DNA of 8,298 bases from Rhodospirillaceae bacterium CCH5-H10 (GCA_001557035.1 LSKJ01000789.1:1-8298); one strand, 5' to 3'. Shown: positions 1 to 5,711, numbered from the stretch's first letter. The notes: a model not told the origin generated them from the letters alone. Numbers and translations are program-made.

Positions 1-86
1 CCTGCGCCTGGATCGACACGTCGAGCCCAAGCTGCTGATCTGCGACGAGCCGGTGTCGGCGCTCGACGTGTCGATCCAGGCGCAGG
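1..86. repeat. 26-bp perfect inverted repeat at the window edge (fold-back junction)
   Basis: Bases 1-26 are the exact reverse complement of bases 61-86, with a 34-base spacer. The right arm is normal coding sequence for the conserved ALDVSIQAQ stretch after Walker B. The left arm replaces the sequence that should encode the residues before the Walker B strand. Bases 20-26 fit both readings, so the apparent junction lies in a 7-base microhomology. A fold-back chimera or the end of an assembled contig is more likely than a biological structure. Confidence 0.85.
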
Positions 87-475
87 TGATCAACCTGCTG
101 GAAGATCTTCAGGAGCAGTTCGGCCTCACCTATCTCTTCATCGCCCACGATCTCAGCGTGGTGGAGCACATCTCGACGCGCATCGCGGTGATGTATCTCG
201 GCCGCGTGGTCGAGATCGCGCCGGCGGCCGAACTCTACGACACGCCGATCCATCCCTATTCGGAAGCGCTACTGTCGGCCGTGCCGATCCCCGATCCGAC
301 GGTCAAGCGCAAGCGCATTATGCTGCAGGGCGACGTGCCCAACCCGATCCGTCCGCCCTCGGGCTGCCACTTCCACACCCGCTGCCCGATCGCGCGCCCC
401 GACTGCTCACAGCGTGCGCCGGTGCTCGAAGAGAAGCGCCCGGGTCATTGGGCGGCGTGTCACTACAGGGACTAG
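2..475 (+). CDS. Oligopeptide/dipeptide ABC transporter ATP-binding protein, C-terminal part
   Basis: This is the 3' part of an ATPase subunit of a peptide (Opp/Dpp-type) importer, which hydrolyses ATP at the inner face of the membrane to drive uptake of peptides or similar solutes. The 5' part lies outside the window. Visible motifs are Walker B (LLICDEP, nt 32-52), the D-loop SALD just after it, and the H-loop histidine (nt 146-148, in FIAHDLS). The C-terminal oligopeptide-type extension carries the family's cysteine cluster C-x5-C-x6-C-x17-C (codons at 365, 383, 404 and 458). It resembles the DppF/OppF half of the pair, where this extension is usual. The first six codons (LRLDRH) do not match the expected ARALA-type residues before [11 protein letters not shown]; they are an inverted copy of nt 68-86, so the reading frame is trustworthy only from about nt 20. 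The frame is open back to the window edge. Family assignment is firm; the transported solute cannot be told. Confidence 0.93.
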   Translation: MRLDRHVEPKLLICDEPVSALDVSIQAQVINLLEDLQEQFGLTYLFIAHDLSVVEHISTRIAVMYLGRVVEIAPAAELYDTPIHPYSEALLSAVPIPDPTVKRKRIMLQGDVPNPIRPPSGCHFHTRCPIARPDCSQRAPVLEEKRPGHWAACHYRD

Positions 476-539
476 CGCTGGTCCCTTTCGCAAGTGGGAG
501 ACGCCGGCTAGAAGTCTGACCCCAACCGGCGAGGCTCCC

Positions 540-821
540 ATGTCAGAGGACGGCAAGAAGGCCACGAGTGCGATCCTCACCGAGAATGAGGAGGCGCTCT
601 TCCAGATCATGAAGATCGTCATTGCGACCGTTGCGGCGGGCGACCCGGTCAAGGGCAAGCAGCTGGACGATCAGCTCACCTATCTGAAGAACGCCTTCTA
701 CTCGAACGGGAAGAAGAAGGCGGCGATCATGACGGAATCGATCCGGATCGCAGCCTTCGCATCGAGCCGCGATGCCGCTCGTCTGGCAGGCCTGCGAGAA
801 AGCTCGAAGGCAAATTCGTAG
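540..821 (+). CDS. Hypothetical protein, 93 aa
   Basis: A small gene of unknown function. It starts at ATG 540, preceded by a purine-rich GGCGAGG about six bases upstream, and ends with TAG at 819-821. The predicted protein is soluble and mostly helical, with a charged N-terminus, a short hydrophobic stretch around residues 21-33 (FQIMKIVIATVAA) that is too short and too interrupted to call a membrane segment, a basic patch GKKKAA near residue 57, and an Ala/Arg/Ser-rich C-terminus. There is no signal peptide or cysteine. It lies 64 bp downstream of the ABC ATPase on the same strand but shares no obvious role with it. Its stop codon is nine bases before the tRNA-derived direct repeat, so it seems to be the last host gene before the island. 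I do not recognise the family. The reading frame extends upstream to 414 inside the ABC gene, but that part is a shadow. Confidence 0.6.
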   Translation: MSEDGKKATSAILTENEEALFQIMKIVIATVAAGDPVKGKQLDDQLTYLKNAFYSNGKKKAAIMTESIRIAAFASSRDAARLAGLRESSKANS

Positions 822-830
822 GACGCGCCT

Positions 831-862
831 TTGGTGCCCCCGGCCGGACTCGAACCGGCACG
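831..862 (-). repeat. Distal copy of tRNA-Leu 3' end (putative att site)
   Basis: These 32 bases are identical to 2645-2676, which is the 3' end of the intact tRNA-Leu(UAA) including CCA, acceptor strand, T arm and the start of the variable-arm region. Weaker resemblance to the tRNA continues to about 881 (13 of the next 19 positions agree by eye) and faintly to the D arm near 905. The anticodon arm does not fold, so this is not a working tRNA. Duplication of a tRNA 3' end at the far end of an inserted segment is the usual footprint of tyrosine-integrase insertion. The alternative is a decayed second tRNA-Leu gene. Confidence 0.75.
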
Positions 863-1080
863 GTTCTTTCGAAACAGGCGAATAGTGAAGCCGTCAGCAT
901 TGTTTACCGATCGGAGCTTCTGGACGCGCAAAGCCCCGTGCTTCTTCAGGAAGACGATGAAATCGGCGGGCGGTGGTCAGTCAGGATGCGCGAGTATCGA
1001 AACCCGGGCGGCCTGGGTCGTCGCTGGCGATATCGGAAAAGCACGAAAAAGCGGGCTCTTGGGTTGGTTTGTGGGGCTGG
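863..1080. other. Gene-free left arm of the island
   Basis: No convincing gene was found between the distal tRNA repeat and the Fic promoter. Short open frames exist on both strands but have no start with a ribosome binding site. One minus-strand frame (976 down to 863) reads like ordinary protein sequence (DFIVFLKKHGALRVQKLRS) but runs into the tRNA-derived repeat and has a stop just upstream at 977-979, so at most it is a relic. The stretch may be the internal arm of the attachment site. Confidence 0.4.
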
Positions 1081-1085
1081 ATTGC

Positions 1086-1180
1086 AATGCGCAACTATAA
1101 CTGCGCATAAAGTATATCTTGCGCATATTTTTGAATATTGCGTATTAATGAGCTATATTGCGATTAAAGGATATGCGCAA
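1086..1180 (+). promoter_or_regulatory. A+T-rich Fic promoter with TGCGCA/TTGCG repeat array
   Basis: The stretch contrasts sharply in base composition with the GC-rich surroundings. A good sigma70-type promoter is visible: TTGAAT at 1131-1136, a 17-bp spacer, and TATATT at 1154-1159, placing transcription start near 1166. Over it lies a repeat array: TGCGCA at 1088, 1102, 1120 and 1174, and TTGCG at 1119, 1138 and 1158, the last two within an identical ATATTGCG octamer exactly 20 bp apart. TTGCGCATA (1119-1127) recurs inverted as TATGCGCAA at 1172-1180, just before the ATG. Such spacing, near two helical turns, suggests cooperative binding by a repressor, possibly the Fic protein's own HTH domain. 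Promoter hexamers and repeats are seen; the regulator is inferred. Confidence 0.6.
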
Positions 1181-1182
1181 TT

Positions 1183-2589
1183 ATGGCCAAGTCATTTGAT
1201 CAGGAGGGACTGAACGAGATCGTCGAAATCGTTCAAGAGCAGGGGCAAGAGGGGATCGCTGCTCCGGCAATCCTGCGGGCGATGGCATCGCCACCGCCGA
1301 TGCGGACCCTGCAGTTTCGTCTCAAGCACCTGGTCGAACAGCAACGCCTTATCAAGCAGGGCGAGCGGCGTGGGACGCGCTACGTCGCAACGCGCAATGT
1401 GCGAGCTGTAGGCACGGCCATCGGAGGCGATGAAGCGAACGCAGCTGCCGAAGTCACTGCGGTACTGCCGCTGTCCACCGCAGGACTCAAAATCCAGCGA
1501 TATGTCAGTCAAGCCGTAGGGGCGCGCAAGCCCGTGGGATATGACCGCCGCTTCCTCGACGCCTATCGTCCGAATGAAACATTCTACCTGACGCAATCAG
1601 AGCGCACGCGCCTGCGTGAAGTCGGTACGCAGCAGATTGCGCAGCAGCCTGCGGGTACGTACGCGAAGCAGATCCTCAGCAGACTGCTCATCGACCTCGC
1701 CTGGAATTCCAGCCGCCTCGAGGGCAACACCTACTCGCTGCTGGATACAAGGCGGCTGATCGATCTCGGCCAGGAAGCCAAGGGCAAGGGTCGCCTCGAA
1801 GCGCAGATGATCCTGAACCACAAAGACGCCATCGAGTTTCTCGTAGGCGGCGCGGAAGATATCGGCTTCAACCGCATGACCATTCTCAACTTGCATGCAC
1901 TGTTGGCCAATAATCTCCTTGCCGACCCGGACGCGGCCGGAAGACTTCGGCGCATTCCTGTCTTCATCGACAGCTCTGCCTTTCATCCATTGGAAGTGCC
2001 GCAGCTCATTGACGAACGCTTCCAGGACATCCTGGCCAAGTCGAGCAGCATCACCGACCCTTTCGAGCAGGCCTTCTTCGTAATGGTGCAGATTCCCTAC
2101 CTGCAGCCCTTCGATGACGTAAACAAGCGCGTGTCCCGACTTGCTGCGAACATGCCGATGATCCGAGGCAATCTCGCGCCGCTGTCCTTCACCGATGTCC
2201 CGCGGGAATCGTATATTCGGGCATTGCTCGGCGTCTACGAGCTGCGCCGTACCGAGATGCTGCGCGATGTGTTCATCTGGGCCTATGAGCGCTCGGCTGA
2301 TCGATACAAGGCCGTAAGGCAATCACTGGGAGAGCCGGATGCGTTCCGGATGCAGTATCGTTCCGAACTGCGCGACGTTGTCGGCAGTGTCGTACGCTCG
2401 GGCGTGAGCAAGAAACAAACAACGGCCCATCTTGCCAAGTGGGCCAAGGCCAAGATCCCGAAAGCGGATCGCGACAAATTCATTGAAACTGCCGAAAGCG
2501 AATTGCTCGGACTGCACGAAGGGAATTTCGCGCGGTACCAGCTCAGGCCTTCGGAATTTCAGGCCTGGCAGAAAATCTGGAACGCCTGA
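1183..2589 (+). CDS. HTH-Fic family protein with degenerate Fic motif (H to Q)
   Basis: A 468-residue Fic-fold protein. Typical Fic enzymes transfer AMP or another phosphate-containing group to target proteins. Residues 1-70 look like a winged-helix DNA-binding domain (PAILRAMASPPPMRTLQFRL, then RGTRYVATR, a wing-like hairpin). The class II inhibitory motif (S/T)xxxE(G/N) is present as S176-x3-E180-G181 in SSRLEGN. The Fic core spans roughly 235-335, and its signature reads QPFDDVNKRVSR at 308-319 instead of HxFx(D/E)GNGRxxR: the catalytic His is Gln308, and the second half is the Doc-like NKR form. A C-terminal helical domain follows to residue 468. The start at ATG 1183 is fixed by an in-frame TAA at 1165-1167; AAAGGA (1166-1171) is the likely ribosome binding site, 11 bases upstream. 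It is the only gene inside the tRNA-bounded island, with no separate antitoxin gene. From memory, a Fic subgroup with this YLQPF-DVNKR form is widespread, so the Gln is probably conserved rather than decay. Whether it modifies targets or acts as a regulator is unknown. Confidence 0.9.
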   Translation: MAKSFDQEGLNEIVEIVQEQGQEGIAAPAILRAMASPPPMRTLQFRLKHLVEQQRLIKQGERRGTRYVATRNVRAVGTAIGGDEANAAAEVTAVLPLSTAGLKIQRYVSQAVGARKPVGYDRRFLDAYRPNETFYLTQSERTRLREVGTQQIAQQPAGTYAKQILSRLLIDLAWNSSRLEGNTYSLLDTRRLIDLGQEAKGKGRLEAQMILNHKDAIEFLVGGAEDIGFNRMTILNLHALLANNLLADPDAAGRLRRIPVFIDSSAFHPLEVPQLIDERFQDILAKSSSITDPFEQAFFVMVQIPYLQPFDDVNKRVSRLAANMPMIRGNLAPLSFTDVPRESYIRALLGVYELRRTEMLRDVFIWAYERSADRYKAVRQSLGEPDAFRMQYRSELRDVVGSVVRSGVSKKQTTAHLAKWAKAKIPKADRDKFIETAESELLGLHEGNFARYQLRPSEFQAWQKIWNA

Positions 2590-2645
2590 GAGGACGCCTG
2601 CCAAGGCTCCGGTAACGCACCCGTCTATTGGGGCATTCGAGCACT

Positions 2646-2734
2646 TGGTGCCCCCGGCCGGACTCGAACCGGCACGATCCTTTCGGATCAAGCGATTTTA
2701 AGTCGCTGGCGTCTACCAATTCCGCCACGGGGGC
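2646..2734 (-). tRNA. tRNA-Leu(UAA)
   Basis: The minus strand reads as a complete class II tRNA. Acceptor GCCCCCG (2734-2728) pairs with CGGGGGC (2656-2650). The anticodon stem AGCGA/TCGCT encloses loop CTTAAAA, giving anticodon UAA for leucine. The long variable arm is a perfect GATCC-GAAA-GGATC hairpin, and the T arm contains GGTTCGAGTCC. CCA is encoded (2648-2646), after discriminator A at 2649. Length is 89 nt with CCA. The gene is the apparent integration target of the adjacent Fic island, with its 3' end identical to 831-862. Confidence 0.95.
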
Positions 2735-2792
2735 CCCGCGGGGCGACCATAGTCAGGGTCGATTCCCGTGTCATCCGGTGCGTCGGCAGCCC

Positions 2793-2889
2793 AAGGATCC
2801 TTCGCTGCGCTCAGGATGACACCTGTTTGCAGGGTCGCACTGCGTCGACCTCGACAATCGTGTCATCCTGAGCGCAGCGAAGGATCCTT
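2793..2889. repeat. REP-like inverted repeat pair, 30-bp arms
   Basis: Bases 2793-2822 and 2860-2889 are exact reverse complements, with a 37-base spacer. Each arm (core CCTGAGCGCAGCGAAGG) can also fold on itself: ATCCT pairs with AGGAT, enclosing a tandem G-A/A-G mismatch and a GC/GC closing stem. The same unit recurs exactly at 5629-5658. The pair lies between the tRNA promoter side and the stop codon of the dehydrogenase (2900), only 11 bases from it, so on that transcript it could act as a 3' hairpin. Repeats with this core are scattered in many bacterial genomes, as I recall. Confidence 0.85.
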
Positions 2890-2899
2890 TCTCCGTTCT

Positions 2900-4039
2900 T
2901 TACTCGACGGTGAACCTCGCGGGCGACAGCGACTCTTCCGTGACGCCGAGGTCGGCGACTTCGGCGGGGAGGGGCTTGCCGAGCGCCAGCGCGGCGGCGA
3001 GCTGGCCGGCCGCGTAGCCGGTCTGGATGCCATAGCCGCCCTGGCCGGCCAGCCAGAAGAAGCCCTCGATCTTCGGGTCGTAGCCCGCGACGAGATTCTT
3101 GTCGTGGACGAAGGAGCGCAGGCCCGCCCACTTGTTCTTGATGCGGCGGATCTGGAGCGTGCTCGCCGTCTCGATGCGTTCGACGGCGGTGGCGACGTCG
3201 ATCTCCTCAGGCTGCGCGTCGCAGGGCGGCGAGGGGGTCTCGTCGGCCAGCGAGCCCAGGAACTGGCCGACCTCGGGCTTGAAATAGAAGCTCTCGTCGA
3301 AGTCGATCATCATCGGCAGCGGCCCGAGATCGAGTCCCTGGGGGGCGTCGAAGGTGAAGGCGGTGCGCCGCTTCGGCACCAGGCCGATCGGCACACAACC
3401 GGCCAGGCCGCCCAGCACGTCGGCCCAGGCGCCCGCTGCGTCGATGACGTTGGCCGCGCGGATGGCGTCGCCGTCGCCGCGCAAGGTTATGTTCCACATC
3501 CCGTCGAGGCGCTCGAGACCCAGGACCTCGGCGTCGAGCCGCAGCACCGCCCCGGCGGCGCGCGCGCCCTTCAGGAAGCCGCCGTGGATCGAGGCCACGT
3601 CCATGTCGTCGGCCTCGGGCTCGAACACCGCGCCGCCGCCCGCCGTCTCGGGCCTGAGGATGGGGAGGCGGCGCAGCACCTCGGGTGGCTCCAGCCAGCG
3701 CACCGAGGGCACGAGCTGGGCATAGTCGGCGGCGGCGGCCTTCACCGCGGCCTCCTGTCCGGCCTGGCCCGCGACCAGCGCGCCGCGCGGCGTCAGCAGC
3801 GGATGGTCGGAGAAGCCTTGCGGTGGATTGCGGTAGAACCGCCCCGAGGCGACCGTGATGGCGCGGATCTGGGCACTGCCGTAGGTCTCCGAGTGCAGCG
3901 CGGCGGAGCGGCCCGTCGTGTGATAGGCGGGCACGTTCTCGCGCTCGAGGATGATCACCTTCGCATGGGGTGCGAGGTGGTAGGCGACGGAGACCCCGGC
4001 AATGCCGGCGCCGACGATGGCGAAATCGAAATCCTGCAT
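2900..4039 (-). CDS. FAD-dependent D-amino-acid dehydrogenase, DauA-like (DAO family)
   Basis: A 379-residue flavoprotein of the DAO superfamily, predicted to oxidise a D-amino acid to the keto acid and ammonia, passing electrons from FAD to the respiratory chain. The N-terminal dinucleotide-binding motif VGAGIAG is at residues 9-15, with the ribose-binding E32 at the end of strand 2. YHTTGRSAA (39-47) is the FAD-contacting stretch. From memory of the Pseudomonas aeruginosa D-arginine dehydrogenase DauA, similarity runs along the whole length (NPPQGF, HPLL, ESFYFKP, WAGLRSF, GGYGIQT). Its active-site residues Tyr53, Arg222, Tyr249 and Arg305 correspond to Y53, R225, Y252 and R308 here. However, DauA His48 is Leu48 (a His follows at 49) and the arginine-binding Glu87 is Ala87, so the substrate is probably not D-arginine. 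The start at 4039 is the Met directly before the Rossmann strand; its ribosome binding site is weak. It is divergent from the acyl-CoA ligase across 63 bp. Glycine or sarcosine oxidase-like activity is the main alternative. Confidence 0.88.
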   Translation of the reverse strand: MQDFDFAIVGAGIAGVSVAYHLAPHAKVIILERENVPAYHTTGRSAALHSETYGSAQIRAITVASGRFYRNPPQGFSDHPLLTPRGALVAGQAGQEAAVKAAAADYAQLVPSVRWLEPPEVLRRLPILRPETAGGGAVFEPEADDMDVASIHGGFLKGARAAGAVLRLDAEVLGLERLDGMWNITLRGDGDAIRAANVIDAAGAWADVLGGLAGCVPIGLVPKRRTAFTFDAPQGLDLGPLPMMIDFDESFYFKPEVGQFLGSLADETPSPPCDAQPEEIDVATAVERIETASTLQIRRIKNKWAGLRSFVHDKNLVAGYDPKIEGFFWLAGQGGYGIQTGYAAGQLAAALALGKPLPAEVADLGVTEESLSPARFTVE

Positions 4040-4067
4040 GGGCGGCACATTGCAAGGTCGATGCCGT

Positions 4068-4087
4068 GCCTGCAATAGTCGGCAGGC
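4068..4087. promoter_or_regulatory. 20-bp dyad (GCCTGC-N8-GCAGGC) in divergent gap
   Basis: A perfect 6-bp inverted repeat with an 8-base centre lies in the 63-bp gap between the divergent dehydrogenase and ligase start codons, ending 15 bases before the ligase ATG. Size and place fit a repressor operator shared by both genes, but a chance GC-rich dyad is possible. No regulator gene is adjacent. Confidence 0.3.
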
Positions 4088-4102
4088 GAGGAAACAGAAC
4101 CA

Positions 4103-5623
4103 ATGAACATCGCCCATCTGCTGCTGGGCTCCGCGCAGGAGTTCCGCGACCTGCCCGCGCTGGCGCGCGGGACGACACCGCACCTCAATTATCGCGACCT
4201 GTGGCGCAAGGCCTCGGTGATGAGCACGCATCTGGTCGGCCGCTTCGGACTGTTGCGCGGCGACCGCGTGGCCTTCGCGATGGCCAACTGCGTGGAATCG
4301 ATCGAGGTCATGTACGCGATCTGGCACGCGGGTCTCTGTGCGGTGCCGATGAACGCCAAGCTGCATGCGAAGGAATTCGCGTTCATCCTGGAAAATTCCG
4401 GGGCGAAGCTGTGCTTCGTGACGCCCGACCTCGCCGACACGATCGCCGAGGCCGCGAAGGAGGCGCCCGAACTGAAGGAGATCGTCGACGTCACCACGCG
4501 CTCCTACGCCTTCATGGCGGTGGGCGATCCGAGCCCGATCGCCGACGCCGAGCCGATCGATCCGGCCTGGCTGTTCTACACCTCGGGCACGACGGGTCGT
4601 CCGAAGGGCGCCACGCTCACCCATCGAAATCTGCTGGCGATGACGCTCAACTACTTTGCCGATGTCGACCGGCCGCCGCCGGGCGGGTCGATCGTGCACG
4701 CCGCCCCGATCAGCCACGGCTCGGGCCTGTGGAACTTCGCCATGCTGGCGCGCGGCTCGGTGCAGGTGTTCCCCGAGAGCGGCAAGTACGAGGTGCCCGA
4801 GACGGTCGAACTGATGAACCGCTGGCCGGAGTGCTCGATCTTCCTCGCGCCCACGATGGTGAAGCGGCTGATCGAGCATGGCAGCGTTTCGGAGCTCAGG
4901 CCCGATGCGTTGCGGCTCATCACCTATGGCGGCGCGCCGATGTACGTGTCGGACCTCAAGCGGGCGCTCGACCTGCTGGGCAACAAGCTGGCGCAGCTCT
5001 ACGGCCAGGGCGAGAGCCCGATGACCATCACCCATCTCAGCCGCGAGTATCACGGGGATCGCAACCATCCGCGCTGGGAGCAGCGTCTCGCGTCGGCCGG
5101 CCGCGCCGATTCCTGCATGGAAGTCCGCGTGGTCGACGAGGAAGGCCGCCAGCTTCCCGTGGGTGAGGTCGGCGAGATCATCTGCAAGGGCGATCCCGTG
5201 ATGACCGGCTACTGGAACAATCCGGAGGCCACGGCGCGCTCGCTGCGCGACGGCTGGCTGTGGACCGGCGATGTCGGCGCCTTCGACGAGGAGGGGCTTC
5301 TGACCCTCAAGGACCGCTCCAAGGACATGATCATCTCGGGCGGCTCCAACATCTATCCGCGCGAGATCGAGGACGTGCTGAACCTCCATGCCGGTGTCGC
5401 CGAATGTTCGGTGGTCGGCCGGCCGCATCCGGAATGGGGCGAGGAGGTCGTGGCCTTCATCGTGGCGCGTGGTGACCGGACCCTGTCGCCGGCCGAACTC
5501 GACAAGCTCTGCCTCGACAACATCGCCCGCTTCAAGCGCCCCAAGGACTACCGGTTCATCGAGGCGCTGCCGAAGAACAACTACGGGAAGATATTGAAGA
5601 CGGAGCTGCGGAAGCTTTTATGA
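4103..5623 (+). CDS. AMP-forming acyl-CoA synthetase/ligase
   Basis: A 506-residue ANL-superfamily enzyme that activates a carboxylic acid to the acyl-adenylate and then forms the CoA thioester. All core motifs are present: the phosphate-binding loop YTSGTTGRPKG (159-169), the adenine region YGGAP, the A5 motif as YGQGES (300-305), WTGDVG with the ribose-binding Asp390, the hinge KDRSKD (403-408), SGGSNIYPREIE, and the catalytic Lys496 in NYGKILKTEL. Length is normal for the medium-size class. The A5 motif has Gly303 where many family members have Thr (YGQTE); I recall YGQGE in a subgroup of proteobacterial ligases. The start at ATG 4103 has a GAGGA ribosome binding site about 10 bases upstream. 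It is divergent from the D-amino-acid dehydrogenase and followed by a REP-like pair and a dienelactone hydrolase on the same strand. The acid substrate cannot be read from sequence; fatty, aryl or dicarboxylic acids are all possible. Confidence 0.93.
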   Translation: MNIAHLLLGSAQEFRDLPALARGTTPHLNYRDLWRKASVMSTHLVGRFGLLRGDRVAFAMANCVESIEVMYAIWHAGLCAVPMNAKLHAKEFAFILENSGAKLCFVTPDLADTIAEAAKEAPELKEIVDVTTRSYAFMAVGDPSPIADAEPIDPAWLFYTSGTTGRPKGATLTHRNLLAMTLNYFADVDRPPPGGSIVHAAPISHGSGLWNFAMLARGSVQVFPESGKYEVPETVELMNRWPECSIFLAPTMVKRLIEHGSVSELRPDALRLITYGGAPMYVSDLKRALDLLGNKLAQLYGQGESPMTITHLSREYHGDRNHPRWEQRLASAGRADSCMEVRVVDEEGRQLPVGEVGEIICKGDPVMTGYWNNPEATARSLRDGWLWTGDVGAFDEEGLLTLKDRSKDMIISGGSNIYPREIEDVLNLHAGVAECSVVGRPHPEWGEEVVAFIVARGDRTLSPAELDKLCLDNIARFKRPKDYRFIEALPKNNYGKILKTELRKLL

Positions 5624-5628
5624 GACGG

Positions 5629-5695
5629 AAGGATCCTTCGCTGCGCTCAGGATGACACTGTTTCCGTGTAATGCTGAGCGTAGCGAAGCATCCTT
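5629..5695. repeat. Second REP-like inverted pair, one arm diverged with compensatory change
   Basis: Arm 5629-5658 is identical to 2793-2822. The opposing arm 5666-5695 differs from the other copies at 4 of 30 positions, with a 7-base spacer. Two of the changes lie opposite each other in the internal hairpin: ATCCT/AGGAT becomes ATGCT/AGCAT, so pairing is kept. The pair starts five bases after the ligase stop, so it could form a 3' hairpin on the ligase mRNA, and it ends 31 bases before the hydrolase start. Confidence 0.85.
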
Positions 5696-5711
5696 TGGCG
5701 ACGGCTGATAC

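Larger units (their letters stand above)
831..2676. mobile_element. Putative minimal genomic island in tRNA-Leu(UAA), carrying one Fic gene
   Basis: The segment is bounded by a 32-bp direct repeat (831-862 and 2645-2676). The right copy belongs to the intact tRNA-Leu, so the inserted DNA lies directly 3' of the tRNA, as expected for site-specific integration at a tRNA 3' end. Inside there is one complete gene (Fic, 1183-2589) and its A+T-rich promoter, and the segment is visibly less GC-biased than the flanking genes. No integrase, excisionase or replication gene is present, so it would be a remnant or a satellite mobilised in trans. Boundaries are seen in the sequence; the mobile nature is inferred. 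Confidence 0.6.

Noticed and set aside
863..976. Minus-strand protein-like frame (FIVFLKKHGALRVQKL) that might be an integrase C-terminus
   Set aside because: A stop lies at 977-979, there is no start, and no tyrosine-recombinase signature (RHxxH, or Tyr in context) is visible. Too short to assign.
831..1100. Possible small protein beginning VPPAGLEPAR
   Set aside because: This is the well-known false translation of a reverse-complemented tRNA 3' end, not a gene.
2770..2800. A possible third REP-like unit (TGTCATCC ... AAGGATCC) before the first pair
   Set aside because: Only the outer eight bases on each side match, the spacing is longer, and AAGGATCC is already part of the next unit.
2793..2889. 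CRISPR-like repeat
   Set aside because: The copies are inverted, not direct, with only two units and no regular spacers.
2768..4078. 436-residue plus-strand open frame
   Set aside because: It is antisense to the dehydrogenase, begins inside the repeat region and has no recognisable domain.
2900..5428. An 842-residue minus-strand open frame fusing the dehydrogenase with sequence antisense to the acyl-CoA ligase
   Set aside because: The first ~460 residues are low-complexity Arg/His/Ala-rich antisense of a clearly real ligase. Family homology begins exactly at the Met encoded at 4039.
2793..5695. The two inverted repeat pairs as ends of a composite transposon carrying the dehydrogenase and ligase
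   Set aside because: Each pair is self-contained and short, no transposase or target duplication is seen, and such repeats are normally dispersed intergenic elements.
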